DNA of 64,000 bases from Mycteria americana (Eukaryota; Chordata; Aves; Ciconiiformes; Ciconiidae): the NCBI RefSeq assembly GCF_035582795.1, contig NC_134368.1, positions 37,811,501 through 37,875,500 of the forward strand. The letters run 5' to 3'. Below are positions 24,201-38,200 of this stretch, piece after piece; the stretch's first letter is position 1; each line of letters begins with the position of its first letter. The notes under the pieces were generated by a model. That model ran no database searches and had not been told where the DNA came from. It saw only the letters and a list, made by a program, of their open reading frames with translations. The translations under genes were made by a program, and so were the position numbers.

Positions 24201-27200
24201 CAGTACTAAGCTCCCTCTCAAAATTCTTGCTTATACAGCTGTACAATATAGTGAGTATATTTTATAGATGTATATATATAGCATGTATAACAGGCAGAGA
24301 TCTTAAAAACCTTAGAAAAATTGGGAGGCCTGAAAATAGGCTACTCCACCCTTTGTAAACAACCTCTTGTCATGAATTTACTTCCATATGTGCATGAACC
24401 TCTGCCTATATTAAATAGGCTTTCAAAATAGTGGTTTAGCACTGAAAATGTATGGTTCCCACCCATCAGTTCGAAAAGAATGCAAGCAAGAGACAAACCC
24501 AAGAGTGAAAAAGTACTGATTCATCACCTCACAGAGAAGTAATTCAATTACTTCTTGGATATTTTATTATAGTCTTAGATTCAGAGGCTGTCTCATTGGC
24601 ATATACTAGTATTTGGGCAGGAAAAAGCTCTAGAGAGAAGTCATAAACACAGGCAGAAATTAGGTGACTCAACCCATGCCTGACCCAAAGGCTTCTGGAA
24701 AATCAATGCAAAACTATCAGCCTGCATGTTCTCTGGGCCCGACCGCAGTGTTGCAGAGTCAGTTTGTTCCCAGGTACTCTTTAGTCATTGGTTTTCAGTG
24801 GGACCCTGGAGCTTCTCTGTTCTCTTCCGATGCCACAGTAGCGCCCATCAGAAGGAAGACTCCGCTCCTGGGACAGCTACCCTGCCGATTCCTGGTCACC
24901 ACAGCTTGTTGCCACCCTCCGCTTGGCTTTTGAAGCTCTGATGTTACCCACCTGTGTGCACCCAGAGACAATTTCCCATTGCCCTGTTCAGATGAAGGTT
25001 TATGCAGGCACCACTTGCACTTGCCTCTCTGTAGAAGCTGTTCTGAGCATTTCTCCTGAGTGCAGAGATTTTTGTATTCTAGTAGAGGAACAAGAAAAAA
25101 CATTTTATAGCACTGGGTCTCAAACTTCTCCCATCACCTTGTAAGAAAGTTAAATTCTTCAGCTGGGGACTAGTCCAACAAAATAATTTTTGTCTTACTA
25201 AGTGATGCCCTACATAACAGTGCAATCTGTTAAAGTAAATGTACCGACCACAGGGAGTTCTACTACTTTTCTCTATATATCTTTCTATATTATGCGTGGC
25301 TGTCGGTTGCTTTGTTATTAATTAATTTGTTTTTAAATACAAAAAGGGACTTAAATCCAGCAGAGCACTGTTACCTCCCAGATTTTCTGAAGGCCAGTGC
25401 AAGATCTTTAACTTCTCTGTGGAGCTAAGCAGAAGGGAGCAGCACCCAAAGCTTCACCTTAGTGAAATGCTTCTAACATAGCACTTGAGTGTCACACGGG
25501 ATATAAGAGCAGTCTCTGGTGTGAAATTTTCAGCCTACAACTTTCCTACCACAGTCAAGGCTGAGAACAAGTGAAACATGTAGATGTTATGAAGAAGAAC
25601 ATCCCTTATTACAAAGAATATCATTGTAATAGCCAAATTGAAATAGTGAAATTAAGCAAACTAAAATCAAATTAGAAAAATAAAGGAAAAAATCTCCTCT
25701 CTAGTTCTGAAAAGCACACTCCTCACTCCCACCACAAAAGCGTACTTACATCCTTTAAAGCATGTAAATGGCACTGGCATAGGGTAAGGTTTCTTTCAAA
25801 ATGCTTTTCATATTATAATGAATTTTTGTGAGGCATAGAGAACCACTTATACATAATACTTCTGGAAATCTAGAAAGATCTTTTTCAAAAGAAGCAAACA
25901 TCTTAAGTGAGACAATTTACATGAAAGTGAAATTTCCTAGCATTAGAATCCTATTTGAAAGAATCATGTACAAAATGAAGAGCTAGGAAGTCTTTAGTCT
26001 TCATTAAAACTGATCACTATTGAGCTGAACTCAATACCTTCACAAGGCAACTGTGGTAAATCTTACCAGTTATGGTGCTCATCTCAGCATGCTCTCACCA
26101 TGTTTCCATACCTAAAAATTTCAAGTGCTCTTTACCCCCAGGTATTCCGGGAATCAACAAATACTCAGGACAAATATTTCTTAGGTTCTAACAGAAAGTA
26201 AAAGAAACTCTATATGCAAGTGCTCAGTGACTTGCCTTTGATCTTTTTCTTGATGGGGGGGATGTTTGGTAACCCTTCCATCTCCCAGACAGTGTAAGGC
26301 GTTCAGGCAATCTGCCTTCACAACTGGCAGATTTCAGATTTGTCAGAGCATGATGCCAGTGTCAAATTGTTTTTTTCTTCCTTCCTCTCCAAAGATGGAT
26401 TTTACTATTATCCCAGCTGATGGAACCAAGACAAAATAAACACAGACATCCAGGACTGAAACAATGATAGACTATTCGAGAAGGCATTTAAGTGCCCTCA
26501 GTTGTCCAAGGAGTAAAAAGTTATAAAAACAAGTACTTCTTTTTATTGCCCACATCCTCGTGTCATTGCTGTGGTACTTAAAAAAAAACCACAAACCCTA
26601 TGGATTTCTACCCACCACATAGTAATTACTGAAATAACAAAGAATTGGAAAAAAGCATTTCCAAAGCCTGATGCTATCACTGAGCTGCCAACGAAAAAAC
26701 TCTCACTAACACCCTTTAAGCCTATCCTCCTGCACTCCTAATCTGAACACAAAAGGTTGGGTTTAAACACTCCCCCACACACACCCCAAGATTAAAACCG
26801 CCTGCGGTTTTCAGCTTCAGGACAGCAATGACAATACTTTAAATCCTTGGCTACTGGCTTCATGAAGACATAGCCTACAGACAGTCCCCCAAAGTTCTTT
26901 GAAATGTTAAATACAAAGCAGGAGGAGGTCATAAAGGAAATATTCCTTATAAAAGGAATGGATATCATATGCAGGCTTTTCAAATACATTTCTCAGTTGC
27001 TTTGCTTTCAGCCACCATATTCTCAATCCTGCATTGTCTGAAGCTTTTGAAATAAAATTCAGGAATGAAATGAAACACACAAATTAGTGCTGTAAACAGC
27101 TGCCAATATATGCATGTGTCACCTTTTAGCTCTCATAAATATCTCCAATGTATATTGTATCCTACTTCTTATCTGGAAAGACTAATTATTTACCTAATAA

Positions 27201-27491
27201 ATGGTCTTACAGCAATTATCAAAAACCCAGCCACTTAAAAGTAACATATAGGTTTTATTGCATAATCTTCTGTAGCATCTGCCCAATTATTTCAATAGAA
27301 GCCAGTGTGGTTCCCTGCTGCACTGGAAATCCAGCTATCTTTCTGCCAAGAGCCTTCCAGTGCACACAAAAGGAATGAGGATTGAGACCTGTTTTATCCC
27401 CTCTTATCCCATAAACTAACAAGCCTTTTCTCCATTGCAATTTTTCTCAACAAATACAGGTAATTACATAGGAGGATGGGATTTTCAAGGC

Positions 27492-27512
27492 GGGGGGAGG
27501 GGGCAGGGGGGG
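27492..27512 (+). other. G-rich run, possible G-quadruplex
   Basis: Runs of six, five and seven G are separated by single A and CA spacers. The long runs could be divided to supply four G-tracts. It lies in otherwise AT-rich DNA. Confidence 0.55.
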
Positions 27513-28943
27513 AATCAGTTTAGCATACCGGCTTTGCCAAGAAGTACTATCAGCTTAAACTACGAGCGAGTTGCTTGCAGGTACGGGAGCAGGCAAACAT
27601 AACTGTGCCCTGCCACTGACATAGGCCCCAGCTGGAAGCGATGAGCTTTGTGGTTCAAAATTGTTGGTAGGTGGTCAAGTTTTCCTGTCCGCTTGCATTC
27701 CCCTGGAGGTAAACAGGGTGGTAGGAGTTTTATTCCTGGCCCTTGCCCCACCCTGAACACTCAGTGCCTCTCCTTCCTCATTTGGGCATCTTAAACGCAA
27801 CGAAAAATTAGTTTTACATTCATTTTGAAGAACTTGTGTTTGGTTTGCTTGTCTCGTAAGGTCTCACGAGCCCAGTCCATACTAGCTTCTGGCTAGATGC
27901 TCCACCAGACATCCATAGAAACATCCCTGTCCAGATTTACAGATTGTGTAGTTGAGGAGGAACATAACCAGTTGCCACAGTGACATCTGCAGTCTGAGGA
28001 ACCCTTGGACTTCAGTCTCATGAAAGGTACCAAGAGTTAAAAACCCTTTTCATTAGAGGAAGCAGTTAATGGAAGCAAGCGCTCCAGCCAGCAGCAAATG
28101 CGTGGTTAAATCACTGGTGATCCTGAAGAACCAGGCTACTGCAGTTTGAAGTTATTCAAGCTGTTTAATGTCGGGTTACTTGCAAATGAGCGTAGCCCAG
28201 CCCACAGAAACTGCCATTGCTGTGACTACATGCATGTTTGACAAGCTGCTGTCCTCTGCTTCTAGACATAAGTATATTATTTGGGTATCTTCACAGGAGG
28301 GAAAGCCTGTTCACAGAAATGTTCCAGCTACAGAAAAGGACTGAAAAGTTACAGCAAGCTCAGGAACATCACATGCTTTTGGCAAGGTGGGATGGAGGAG
28401 GATGAAAGGCAACGGAGGGTAAGCAGAAGAATTATTGTTCCTCAATGATTAAACAAGCACAGAAACTATGATTACAGACCACAGACATCTTTTATACCAT
28501 GCCAAACTAGCACACAGAAGAACATGCCTCGATAATTCAGTCGCACAGGCAGTATTGGCTCCCCACAGTTTGAAAGAAGACAGGGGTCTTCTGAAACAGA
28601 GGCCCTGCCCTCACCCCCTGCTTTAGGCCAGTGAAGCGGTACAAAGACTTTGAAGTACGCTGGAGAACAGGCACTGCTGGACATAGCCCTGGCAGGCAAA
28701 AAAGGTCCTCATATTCAGTCCTCACTCTTCATGGCAGGAATCAACGCAAGATACGTAATGGTCTCTGCCTGTCTCTTGGACTCCTGGCCCCTATAAAACA
28801 AGCAAGAACAAACTGCACGTAGTTGTAACCTGCACCTAGGCTTCAGCAAAGTATGCAGCTAAAAAAGTGTCCCTAGAGGAACCTTGGTAAGTAGGTAGTT
28901 TATTGTTAGAGCAGATGAGGTCCACAGAATTTCCTAGGAAAGA

Positions 28944-28967
28944 AATTTCCTAATTTCTTAGGAAATT
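28944..28967. repeat. Perfect hairpin at the edge of a duplication
   Basis: AATTTCCTAA (28944-28953) pairs exactly with TTAGGAAATT (28958-28967) around the four-base loop TTTC. A further palindrome, TTCCTAGGAA, sits just before it at 28931-28940. The right arm contains the left boundary (28962) of the duplicated block that recurs at 29832. Confidence 0.9.
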
Positions 28968-29100
28968 CAAACCTTCTAGCTCATAAAATAATGTTTTAGA
29001 AAAGAGACCTGAGCTTACCAACTGTGAGAAAATTCAGTGGTCAAAAAACAAGAACAAATTCAGAAAACGTCCGGACTATCTTTGCCCTCTCAAATAAAAA
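28962..29100 (+). repeat. Direct duplication, copy 1 (139 bp)
   Basis: This block recurs 870 bases downstream in the same orientation with only three substitutions and a 2-base indel. The shared core starts GAAATTCAAACCTTCTAGC and ends CAAATAAAAA. It keeps two CG dinucleotides (in ACGT and CCGG) that are CA in the other copy. It has no coding potential that I can see. Confidence 0.95.
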
Positions 29101-29831
29101 GCAATGATTCACAGACACGGTTCAGGCTTGCCTTGACTCACGCTGCTTGCAGTATCAACTACAGTCAGTCAGCCTGGTTTGTCCAAGAGAAAAAAAATAA
29201 TTCAGTATGAAACAAAACTACTAGTACTCTCTGTCCTCAACTGAAGTAACCAACCACCCATTAGTTGCACAAGAATGTTGATGATTCAATATTAATATAT
29301 ATTTTTAAAAATCAGATATTTCTGATGAGTAAGACTTCTTGTCAATTTTAGTGAGACATATACCACTAACATTATAAAAGTATGACTTTTTTTTCCATAA
29401 CTGTATGCTATCAACAACTCATTTGAATATTTAGTTCTACTTCTTGTTTTGGTGTAACCAGTTAGAGAAGTTTCCAACACATTCTACTTTTTTCCCTATT
29501 TAAAGTAAAAAAAAAACCAAACCAAACCAGAACACTGATCTCTGAGCACACAACTACAATAACGCAGATGCCTCTTTTAGCAAGTTGAGATGTTGAGCAG
29601 GCCACTTCGAAAGTGGTAAGATCTTGATTCGGAGGGTGTCTGAACAGATTCCTATTTATCTGTACCACTTCAGAAAACTGCATTCTCCCTGATTGCTACG
29701 CCTTGAAAATCAATGCGAAGCCTGGTGATTTCAGAACAAAGAGACCGAGAGAAGACATGGCTAGAAACACAAATTTCACCATATCCATCTTCTAATAAAA
29801 ATATTCTGCCACCCCTGGAACAATTAGGTAA

Positions 29832-29968
29832 GAAATTCAAACCTTCTAGCTCATAAAATAATGTTTTAGAAAAGAGACCTGAGCTTACCAACTGTGAGAA
29901 AATTCAGTGGTCAAAAAACAAGAACAAATTCAGAAAACATTCAGACTATCTTTGCCCTCAAATAAAAA
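29832..29968 (+). repeat. Direct duplication, copy 2 (137 bp)
   Basis: Near-identical to 28962-29100. All three substitutions are transitions, two at former CG sites, and a TC dinucleotide is missing near the right end. It terminates in a longer A run (AAATAAAAAAAAA). No target-site duplication or transposon terminus was recognised. Confidence 0.95.
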
Positions 29969-32900
29969 AAAAGGTGACACTACACGCCTTTAATGGAAAG
30001 AACTGCACAAGTCCTTTCCAAAACAGGATGTGTAGCTTTAGAATCAGTTATAGAGATGTATCCAGCAACATGAATACAAATTGCTACAGGTACTACAAGC
30101 AGGAACATCTCCCAAGTGATGGAGGCAAGTTATCGGGTCCTGAATGCTCCTAAAGAAACTTATTTATGCTTACCCATGTTTGAACCTATTCCTGCACAAG
30201 CTAGGGTTCCATATTTACCAAAAAGGGTAATTACTGTTTTTAGATTAAAAATAAATAACTCCAGTAACAAAATAGTTATTCTGACAAACTGGAGAAATCA
30301 TGTTCATAATTCATGTACGAGTTCATGGTTTGCTTGACTTAGTTTGGAAGTCAACTTTTTCTTGGATATCATGATTTTCATGGTCAGAAACAAAACATAA
30401 TCACCCATCATTCCTAAGGATGACTGCGACAACTGAATTATCTGAAGATGGCGAGCTGAAGCTCTCCGCGATACATTTTTGTATCTGAAAAGCAGGCAAG
30501 GAAAACAATGTCGCAGAGAGAAGCAGATGGCCAATGAGTTATCACTCTCGGTCTGATGACTTATGTGGGCTGAACTTGTTTATTTACTCACAAATTTGCA
30601 AAAAAGAAACTTTCCTTATGTTAGCGGCAGCTATATTATGTATATATTATATACACAGTACACACCGCTACCTACACACAACATCAAGTACGTACCCTCA
30701 AATTACCATGTGTTCTCCTGCAATGGCAGGAGTCCCAGCTGACCCTTCCCAGGGCCAGGGAGTTAAGTGACTGGTATGTCTAACACTGCAGCTGAAGAAA
30801 GGGTTAAAAGGGGATCACAGAGGTACAGCTGCCCTGCTCACTGGCTTGCAGGCAGGACAGAAGTAGCTCAGGTCCTCCAGGGCAGGGAAGCGAGGCTGTA
30901 ATTGCTGGCTATGCCCTTTACGCTATCCAGGAACTGCTGCCTCTGCCTGTTCACTACCCCCTGTTGATGCAACCCCCGTGCTAACCCTGCATGATGCACG
31001 ATGAAACCACCGTCACACGGCTGGGAAGCAAAAAGCACTGTTTGTGTGTCAGCGAGCCCTGTCATATGAGCCATTCTTGAAAATACAGATTCTTCTTAGA
31101 TCATCTCACCCCCTCTTTAGGGCTGTTCTCATTATCTTCTCTTTAATTGTTCTCATTATCTTCTGGGCATAGAAAAATAATGCAGCCGTTCTAAGCACAT
31201 AATATCCAATTATGTATAAATACAGTGTTGGGAAAAGAATTAAAATATTTCAGCTGACAAATTAGCTGCTGAAAATCAGGAAAGAAAGGTCACTGTGTGA
31301 CCATCTAGCCCCCTGAAAATCACCGGAAAGTATTTTCTGTCTGCAGTTACAGTAATGCTACTGCCCTCAGCTATGGTTAACAACCAGCCCATCGGCAACC
31401 ACCTCCTAGCCCGTGTTTTCCAGACAAAGAGCTTTCACATTATTTTCCCACTAGCAAAAGTGTTCTTGTACTGCAACTAAAGTGAGTGAAGGATTAAAAG
31501 TAGTCAGTGTAATTTTACATACTGGCAAGAGTCCTGAAAGTAGAGCACGACATTTTTCGGTAGATTCTTCGAATTACCAGGATGTAAATGTGATGCAGGA
31601 CGTGCTTATCAGTGCCCTCACAGACGAGTATGTGCTGAAAAGATCCCCGCAGGATGGCTGCACGGATCAGCTGCTTACGGATCAGACCCTCTTCACATTC
31701 ACAGGCGTACCACCACGGGGATGGACAGGGGAGCCTCTCTGAATAAACTACTGAGCTCCAAACAGCTCCTCTTGCAACAACTACCCCTGCAGTCCCAAGG
31801 ACTTCAGCGGGACCGTGGGTACAGCAGACCCCACAGCAGCAGTCCAGAAAGAAGGAAGCAGGTACGGTGCGGGAAAGCGGGGCTCCACGCAGGAACGCTG
31901 ACACCTGACCCATCCACGCCTGGTGCCGGGCAGCCCGGTGCTGTACCTGGTGCAGCATCTGAGCCTTCGTGCCAGCGTGGAGAAGCCTACCCCCGTCCCT
32001 CCACCCACTCCGCGGTGTAGGAAGTGTTACACAGACAGACTCATGAACACCATCTGCTTAACTGTAGCGTTCGACTCCCTCCCTCCGGCGTATAATAGTC
32101 TGAGATGGTCTAAGCGCACTAATACAATCCTACATTTTCCATTTCTGCATGTAGTGAAGAAAAAAAACAAAGTCAAAACGTACTTTTCGTCTCCCACAAC
32201 ATTGCTCTTAGTTTTCTAATGGAATTTGCTTGCACTGTTTCTTAAAAAGAAAAAAGAAAAGAAAAAGGGAAAAAAATTCTGTGGGAGCATGAAGTTTGAG
32301 TAGAAGAAACTCTTATTTCAATAAAAAAATAACAGGCATAAATATGCACAATACTGACATCTGTACAGGAACATAAAGTCTCCAGAGGAAACAACTTTTT
32401 TTTTGGTGGCATTTTATTCATTCTACTATGAAGAAAGAACACTAAAATTTCATACATTAATGCAAACACAATGAAAACTTCAATCCAGACCAGGAAAAAA
32501 AACCCCTTCTTTCTATATGTGAAATCACTAGCCATCTTTTTCCTATTCACATCCACATTTTAAAAGGAAAAGAAAAATAGAAAAAAAAAATGTCCAAGTA
32601 CTTGGGTTGTCAAGTCAGAGGGGTTTATTAATCCCACATGACAGTGTGGTCTATTAATTATAGCGTATTACTTACAGCACTTCTGTAGCTTGGAATACAA
32701 GTAACTGAAATAGCCTCCCAGCGCTCTGGGAGATATGACAGCTAGTTAGACAGAGGCACACAATCTAGTACTCTCCGTTTTTAAAAGCTGTCCAGTGATT
32801 TCACTTGCCTCATTTTTCATAGTGAAGAGGATGATGTTTTCAAATTTATTTTTCACAGAAGTCCAAAGTCCCACAACTGCAAATGCGGCCTCTTGGCTCT

Positions 32901-34875
32901 CACCGGGCTTCAGCATCCCAGAAAAAAACCAAGGAGAAAATGAGTTCCCGGCAGGCTCCAGCTGAGAGTTCTAAAAGGGGAACCCTCCAGTGCACCGCTT
33001 GCTCTCCAGAGCATCCCAGGGAGCTCACCCAGCACCATGCAGGGAGCAGAGTTAGGAACAGCGCTCACATCTCCTAGTGCCAACCCTGCATCCTAACAAG
33101 AGATCACAAACATGTTCCTCATGCATATATCGTCTGTGGGCTATATGTCAGCTTTCCCTAAACTGACAAGCACAGATGATAGAAGGACAGGGTAGCTTTT
33201 GAGACACACAGATGCAAATGATCCCAGTCGTTATCTTTAATGCTAAACTATCTGTACAATGTCCCCTGAAATAATAATTAGAAGGATTTTATTTTTTTGC
33301 TCAAACTTACGATAAAACAGTTTTGTTTGACGTGGGGAAGAATGGCATAAGAAAAAAGGAACATACTTTTAATGTAGCAGTGATTTAAGGTAGGAAGAAG
33401 AACGGAGACTGCCCACAGGGCTCATTACCACACCAAAACCTTTCACCTGTAAGAGGAAGCCCCGCCAGCCCCAGGCTCCTGCTGCGATCAGCTTACATCT
33501 GAAAACTCGTTCTGCCCCACCTCAGCCCGGTTCCCAGCGGGCATGCCGGCGTGCCTCGAGACCATCCCACCGGTTCCACCACCAGCGCTTTCTGCTCAGA
33601 GCTAGGAAGAAGAGGAAAGCAGAAGGATTTGAAATACTGATGCTTATCTGAAACCGTATACCCAAATAAGCAAAAGGGCCAACTCCAAGCGAGGGGGTTG
33701 TTTCTGATTCTCGTAAGTCACAGCAGTTGCCAAATGAAGAAAAACATTAAACTGTTAAATGAAACACAAAAGGATGACACAGTTTGACAGTTACTGAGTA
33801 TTTGCATGTGGACAGGACTGGCTTGTTTGGGATGATTAAAGCAATGTAGATCAAACCTTGGAGCATGCACTTCTGAGCGCTCTCCCAAGCCCGGGCAGGC
33901 CAGCCAGCCGGCCGCAACAAAACCCAGCCAAGGAAAAAGCTGTTCCTCCAGAGGCTGGCAAAAATACAGCATACGCCAGAAGCCAGGGCTCGCATGCTCC
34001 GGGCATCCACAGCATCTTGGTACCCCTTGGCGTTTCCACGCCCGGCTCTGCTCCTGGCTCTCCCTGGCAGACGCGGGGAAGATGAGCCCTGCTCGGGCAG
34101 GGGAACGTCCCAGCAGCAGGCTGGTGCGCCTCATCTTCCTGCGGAAAGCCCTGCATGACCGCAGCCACGATGAGATGGGCTCCACCTGCTCAGTAAAACC
34201 CGTCGGTGCAGGGTGCGACTAAATGAAAGACTCCCTTCAAAGACGTCAAGCCATACCTTTGATGCCAGCAATACTCTGCTGCATGGAGATGCAGTGAGTG
34301 CAGGACGTGCAGCCGTAATTCCCTGCCGGGACTAGCTGCCTTTCTGCTGGAAGACAAGACTGGACCTACTACTGTGGCAACAGGACTCCTGCAATGAATG
34401 CACATTAATTTAGTCCAGCATTCTACATTTTGGTCATTTGAATCGCAGATAGCATTTGTAACCTGCTCAAATACCTTGACTCTCAGGATAAGACATTAAA
34501 GAAAGCAACTATTCAACTTACTATTCTAACACCCTGCAAATTGGAGATCTATTAGTGGAACTGACAGAATATGGGAGGTCAGGGGGAGGAAATATTAATA
34601 CCGCAATTATTCAGTTCATACCATTTTAGTAAGCTATTCAACAAAAAAAATATGAGAAGGTAGCATTTGAAAACATTTAGAGAAACACATTCTTAAGTGA
34701 GGCTTGAAAGCTATCTGAATAAATACAGCAGAAATCTTCCATGGGCGTGGGTTTATAACTATGATGTATATTCTGATAGCCAAGCAATGAATGCAGTTTG
34801 TCAGGCACCTGAAACTGCTTTACATTTATGATTCATTTGCACAAGAACTGCTTTCAACAACTTTGTTTTTTTAAA
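29969..34875. other. Upstream flank without recognised genes
   Basis: Ordinary non-coding sequence. The GC content rises modestly around 31.7-32.0 and 33.5-34.2 kb, where open frames reach 147-155 codons on the minus strand without any recognisable domain. A 17-base unit is tandemly repeated at 31124-31164. Confidence 0.5.
31124..31164 (+). repeat. Short tandem duplication, 24-bp period
   Basis: TGTTCTCATTATCTTCT occurs exactly twice, at 31124-31140 and 31148-31164, separated by CTTTAAT. Confidence 0.9.
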
Positions 34876-35290
34876 TTTGAATCATAAAACCATCAAAATA
34901 GAAGAAAGGCCCCAGCAATCCCCAATACACATCTAGCCCAATATTCAGCCTCCTAAAGAGGCCAGCAGTGCACAGCCAGGGAAGAATAAGGCGGCATTCA
35001 TACCTCCCCCTAATAATCTCTGTGTCTCCCCCCATTTTCAGCTCAAGGGATTTGCTGTACCTGTTGTGATTCCTCCATCGAGTCATCTCCATGAGACCTC
35101 TCTGCCAAAGGCTCACCCAGTCTCCCCGTCAGCCTACATAAACTTCTTGCACCCACAGCATTGTCCAGCCAGAAGTCCTGCAGGTTACTCCCTCTGGCAT
35201 GAAGAATCACCTCCTCTTCCTTTTGAACCCAGCTCCCTTCACTTTTATTTCCCCCAAAAATTATTTTGGCCATGACAAGCAGGATCTGGA
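34876..35290 (-). mobile_element. Old CR1-type LINE fragment
   Basis: Starting from ATCATAAAACCATCAAAATA, the sequence continues with CATCTAGCCCAATATTCAGC, then AGAGGCCAGCAGTGCACA, and later a stretch resembling the region CR1 elements show further from their 3' end. The order matches, from memory, an avian CR1 subfamily in reverse orientation (CATCTAGCCCAGTATCCTG..., AGTGGCCAGTACC...). It is diverged and the boundaries are approximate. Confidence 0.5.
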
Positions 35291-38200
35291 TGAGCAACAA
35301 CTTTAAAGTGTATCACATGATGCATTATGGCTAGAAGCTGAAGCATGATGTCATTGCACCTTATGATTATGTCATCTTTATATACTAGCACAGATTTATA
35401 CAACGTTATTGACCTTGCCCGATTTGATGGGATAGTGGCTACTGGGCACTTCAAACAGTTTTATTTTTTGAGGATAGCATCACTCTCAATATAGAAAGAA
35501 TTCAGCAGTGGCATTATTGAATACTGGAATTTATAACCAAGGTTGTATGCACAAACGTGCATGACAAAGGCTCACCACAATATGCTTTTTCTTCAGAGAA
35601 GAAACTGTTCACCTCCTCATCTCTTACCGTGAAGAATTTTTTCATCCCTGATGTGTTGCATTTAACTATAATGAACTCCTGCCTTATTTTAATTTATTTT
35701 TGAACCAGGCAAGTTGAATGTACTCAAGAGATAGTAGTGATATAAACCACTTTTCGTGTAGGGTTATGAAACTTGTAATGAACCATCCCACACAGTTTTT
35801 ATATCAGACAGCTTCCAGAAAAGTTATTTTAGATTATTTTTCTGTTGAAAAGTGGTTATGACATTGTGCAAAATATCCTGCCTGTAGAAATCATCAGAAT
35901 ACTTCAGTCTCCAATCTTGCAGTGGTTGCTCTAGGTTGGCAAATTCTTCAAACTCTGACCCTGTTTTTCTAGGTGTTCACCTACATCATCATCGCAGGAT
36001 GAGGGATCTGTCTAGGTCTTCCCCAGTTTCATCACGATTGTGCCTGGAAACTTATGAGGAGTCATAGTGACAGGGATGACTGCAGATGAACTAAGAAAAT
36101 GAGTATAACATTTGATTTATTTCCAAAACATGTAAAACGGCGGACAGACTGCCCTTGGATGGGCCATCTCTCTAGATTTTATGAAGACACAATGGAAAGA
36201 ATCTGACAAAGGCACGCAAAAAAGTACTAGATGGTAACCGAGACACACAAGAAGTATTCTTAAGGCAGCTCTCTGGGTAATGAAGAAAAAAAAAAATGCA
36301 GAATTTTGCTGTGCTTTAAAAGCTAAGCACCACGTACTGCCCTCTGCTGCATACAGAGGTAATAGGCGAAGCACCACTGAGCAATGACATCATTTGATAT
36401 TAAACAACACGATATGTTGTATGCATGACAAATATTTATTTCCTTAATTACTCTTGTTTTCCAAAAATACTGATAAATTATGCAAACATCTTCAGTACCA
36501 GCTTAGAGCAGATGTTTTTTATACCCTCTCTTCCCATCTAGTATCCTGTGTTCTGTCTGCGAGCAAGCTGTCAGCCCACCTCCCACATCTACACAGTGGG
36601 AAATTCATGCTGAGAGTGAGCCGACAAGCTGGGCGGCTGGGTGGAGGGAGCGTACAGCACCCTCGGCATGAGATTTAATCATGAGACACCCATGACTGCT
36701 AAACAGCTCAGTGGGACATGGTCTACACGCTGCCCTAGCCGCTCCTCCTAAACTCAAGGGAGCTGGAAGTGCCCATCTCTCCCTACTCTCAGCTAAAAGA
36801 AACAAAACAAACAAACATAAGGGAAGGTCAAACCTCTGATGCAATTTTCAACTTCCAAATAAATGTGCATTAACAGTCTATAAAAGGTCCTTCACACGCA
36901 ACATGAAAGAGGTAAACGCAGACTGGAGGAACCGCGAGCCTGAAGACGATTTACTGATTGTCAGACAGAACCGAGGGGGTCTCCTAATGTGGAATACAAA
37001 CATTTAATCTGATTCTGAAATCTTATCTGCTGCCTTTAAGAAGATTAACAGAAATTCTCTTGCAGCAGACTATGAATTCTGATCCATTTCATGAACTAGG
37101 AATGTTTTCAAGATGCAAAGCTTCTGCATTTTAACTAGTTTATTAGCATTCTACTCAAAATCAAATTCAACAAAGTTGATCACGATTAAAACCTGTTCAA
37201 GGAAGTTAGGTCATTAAAAAAAATGTTATTTGCTTGCATACATGTTGCATGAAACAGGCATGTCACACGCATGCAAAGACATGAAAACGTAAGGTATCTT
37301 ATTTTACATGAGACATGAAACATTCAAGGTCTCCACACTGTTCTTCAACAAAAAAATGGCATGAAGATGTTATGGTAGAAAAGTTCTTTCGGAAAAAAAA
37401 AAGTTTTCTCCCAAACTGATAATCTCTGCTCTAGCCTGGAATGAAAGGAGATATTTCGGAGAAGAGGGAAGAATTCCTACATACGTCCTTTTTTCTGTCT
37501 TACACAGACTGAGTACAAGGCAGACAGCTAATATCATCACTGTGCTTGGTTCTGCCCTATGAATCTATGTAACTGGCCAAGTTTCAGGCTTCTCCTTTAC
37601 ATAAAGTGGCAAGGAAAGGGAAGTACAGCCAGCTGGCTTGCTGCGGCCAGCTTCCCTCCCCCGGAGGAAAGCGAGGGAGCCGTCCTTCCCATTTCTTTCA
37701 TTTCTGCCCATAAGCTAAGCTGGCAATGTGCCGGATAGCCCAGCCCTAAGTTTTCCATATGTTTTTTGCTAGAAAATCCGTGGGCTCCGGTAGGGTCTAT
37801 CTGAAGTAAGAAGAGAGGGGTAGGCACTATGGCAGAGGAGGGGGAAAGCCTCCGCCACCTCTTCCTCCTCGTACGAGTGCTCCTGGGCAACCCCAAGTGA
37901 TATGAGCTGCTTGGGGCTCCGCTCCATGGTCACAAGCTGCCCCAGCCGGCTCGTCCTGCAGCCCTGCTGAACACACGGCATCTCTGCTGGGCTACAGGAA
38001 TAAGGCGACAGCGATGCCAAATATCCATTTAAAGCGGGGCTGAGAAGCATCACACGTCAAGCAACCCTCAAGCATTTGGCAGGTCTGCTTTAGATCTGTG
38101 TTGGCTGGTTGAATTCAGCCTGTTCCTGTTTAAAACGAGCTAACCTGCATTTCAACACTAAGTAGGGCTTCAGCTGGGAGCGGTCAGCATGATGAAACCA

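Larger units (their letters stand above)
21073..28943. other. Upstream flank without recognised genes
   Basis: Non-coding sequence with ordinary composition. It includes an alternating purine-pyrimidine tract (21141-21208), a purine-rich patch near 21940-22080 and a G-rich run (27492-27512). Open frames of up to 127 codons (22684-23067, plus) show no recognisable domain and are treated as chance. Confidence 0.55.

Noticed and set aside
31280..31470. Possible CR1 fragment around TGTGACCATCTAGCCCCCTG
   Set aside because: The phrase is suggestive, but the following sequence does not follow any CR1 region I recognise.
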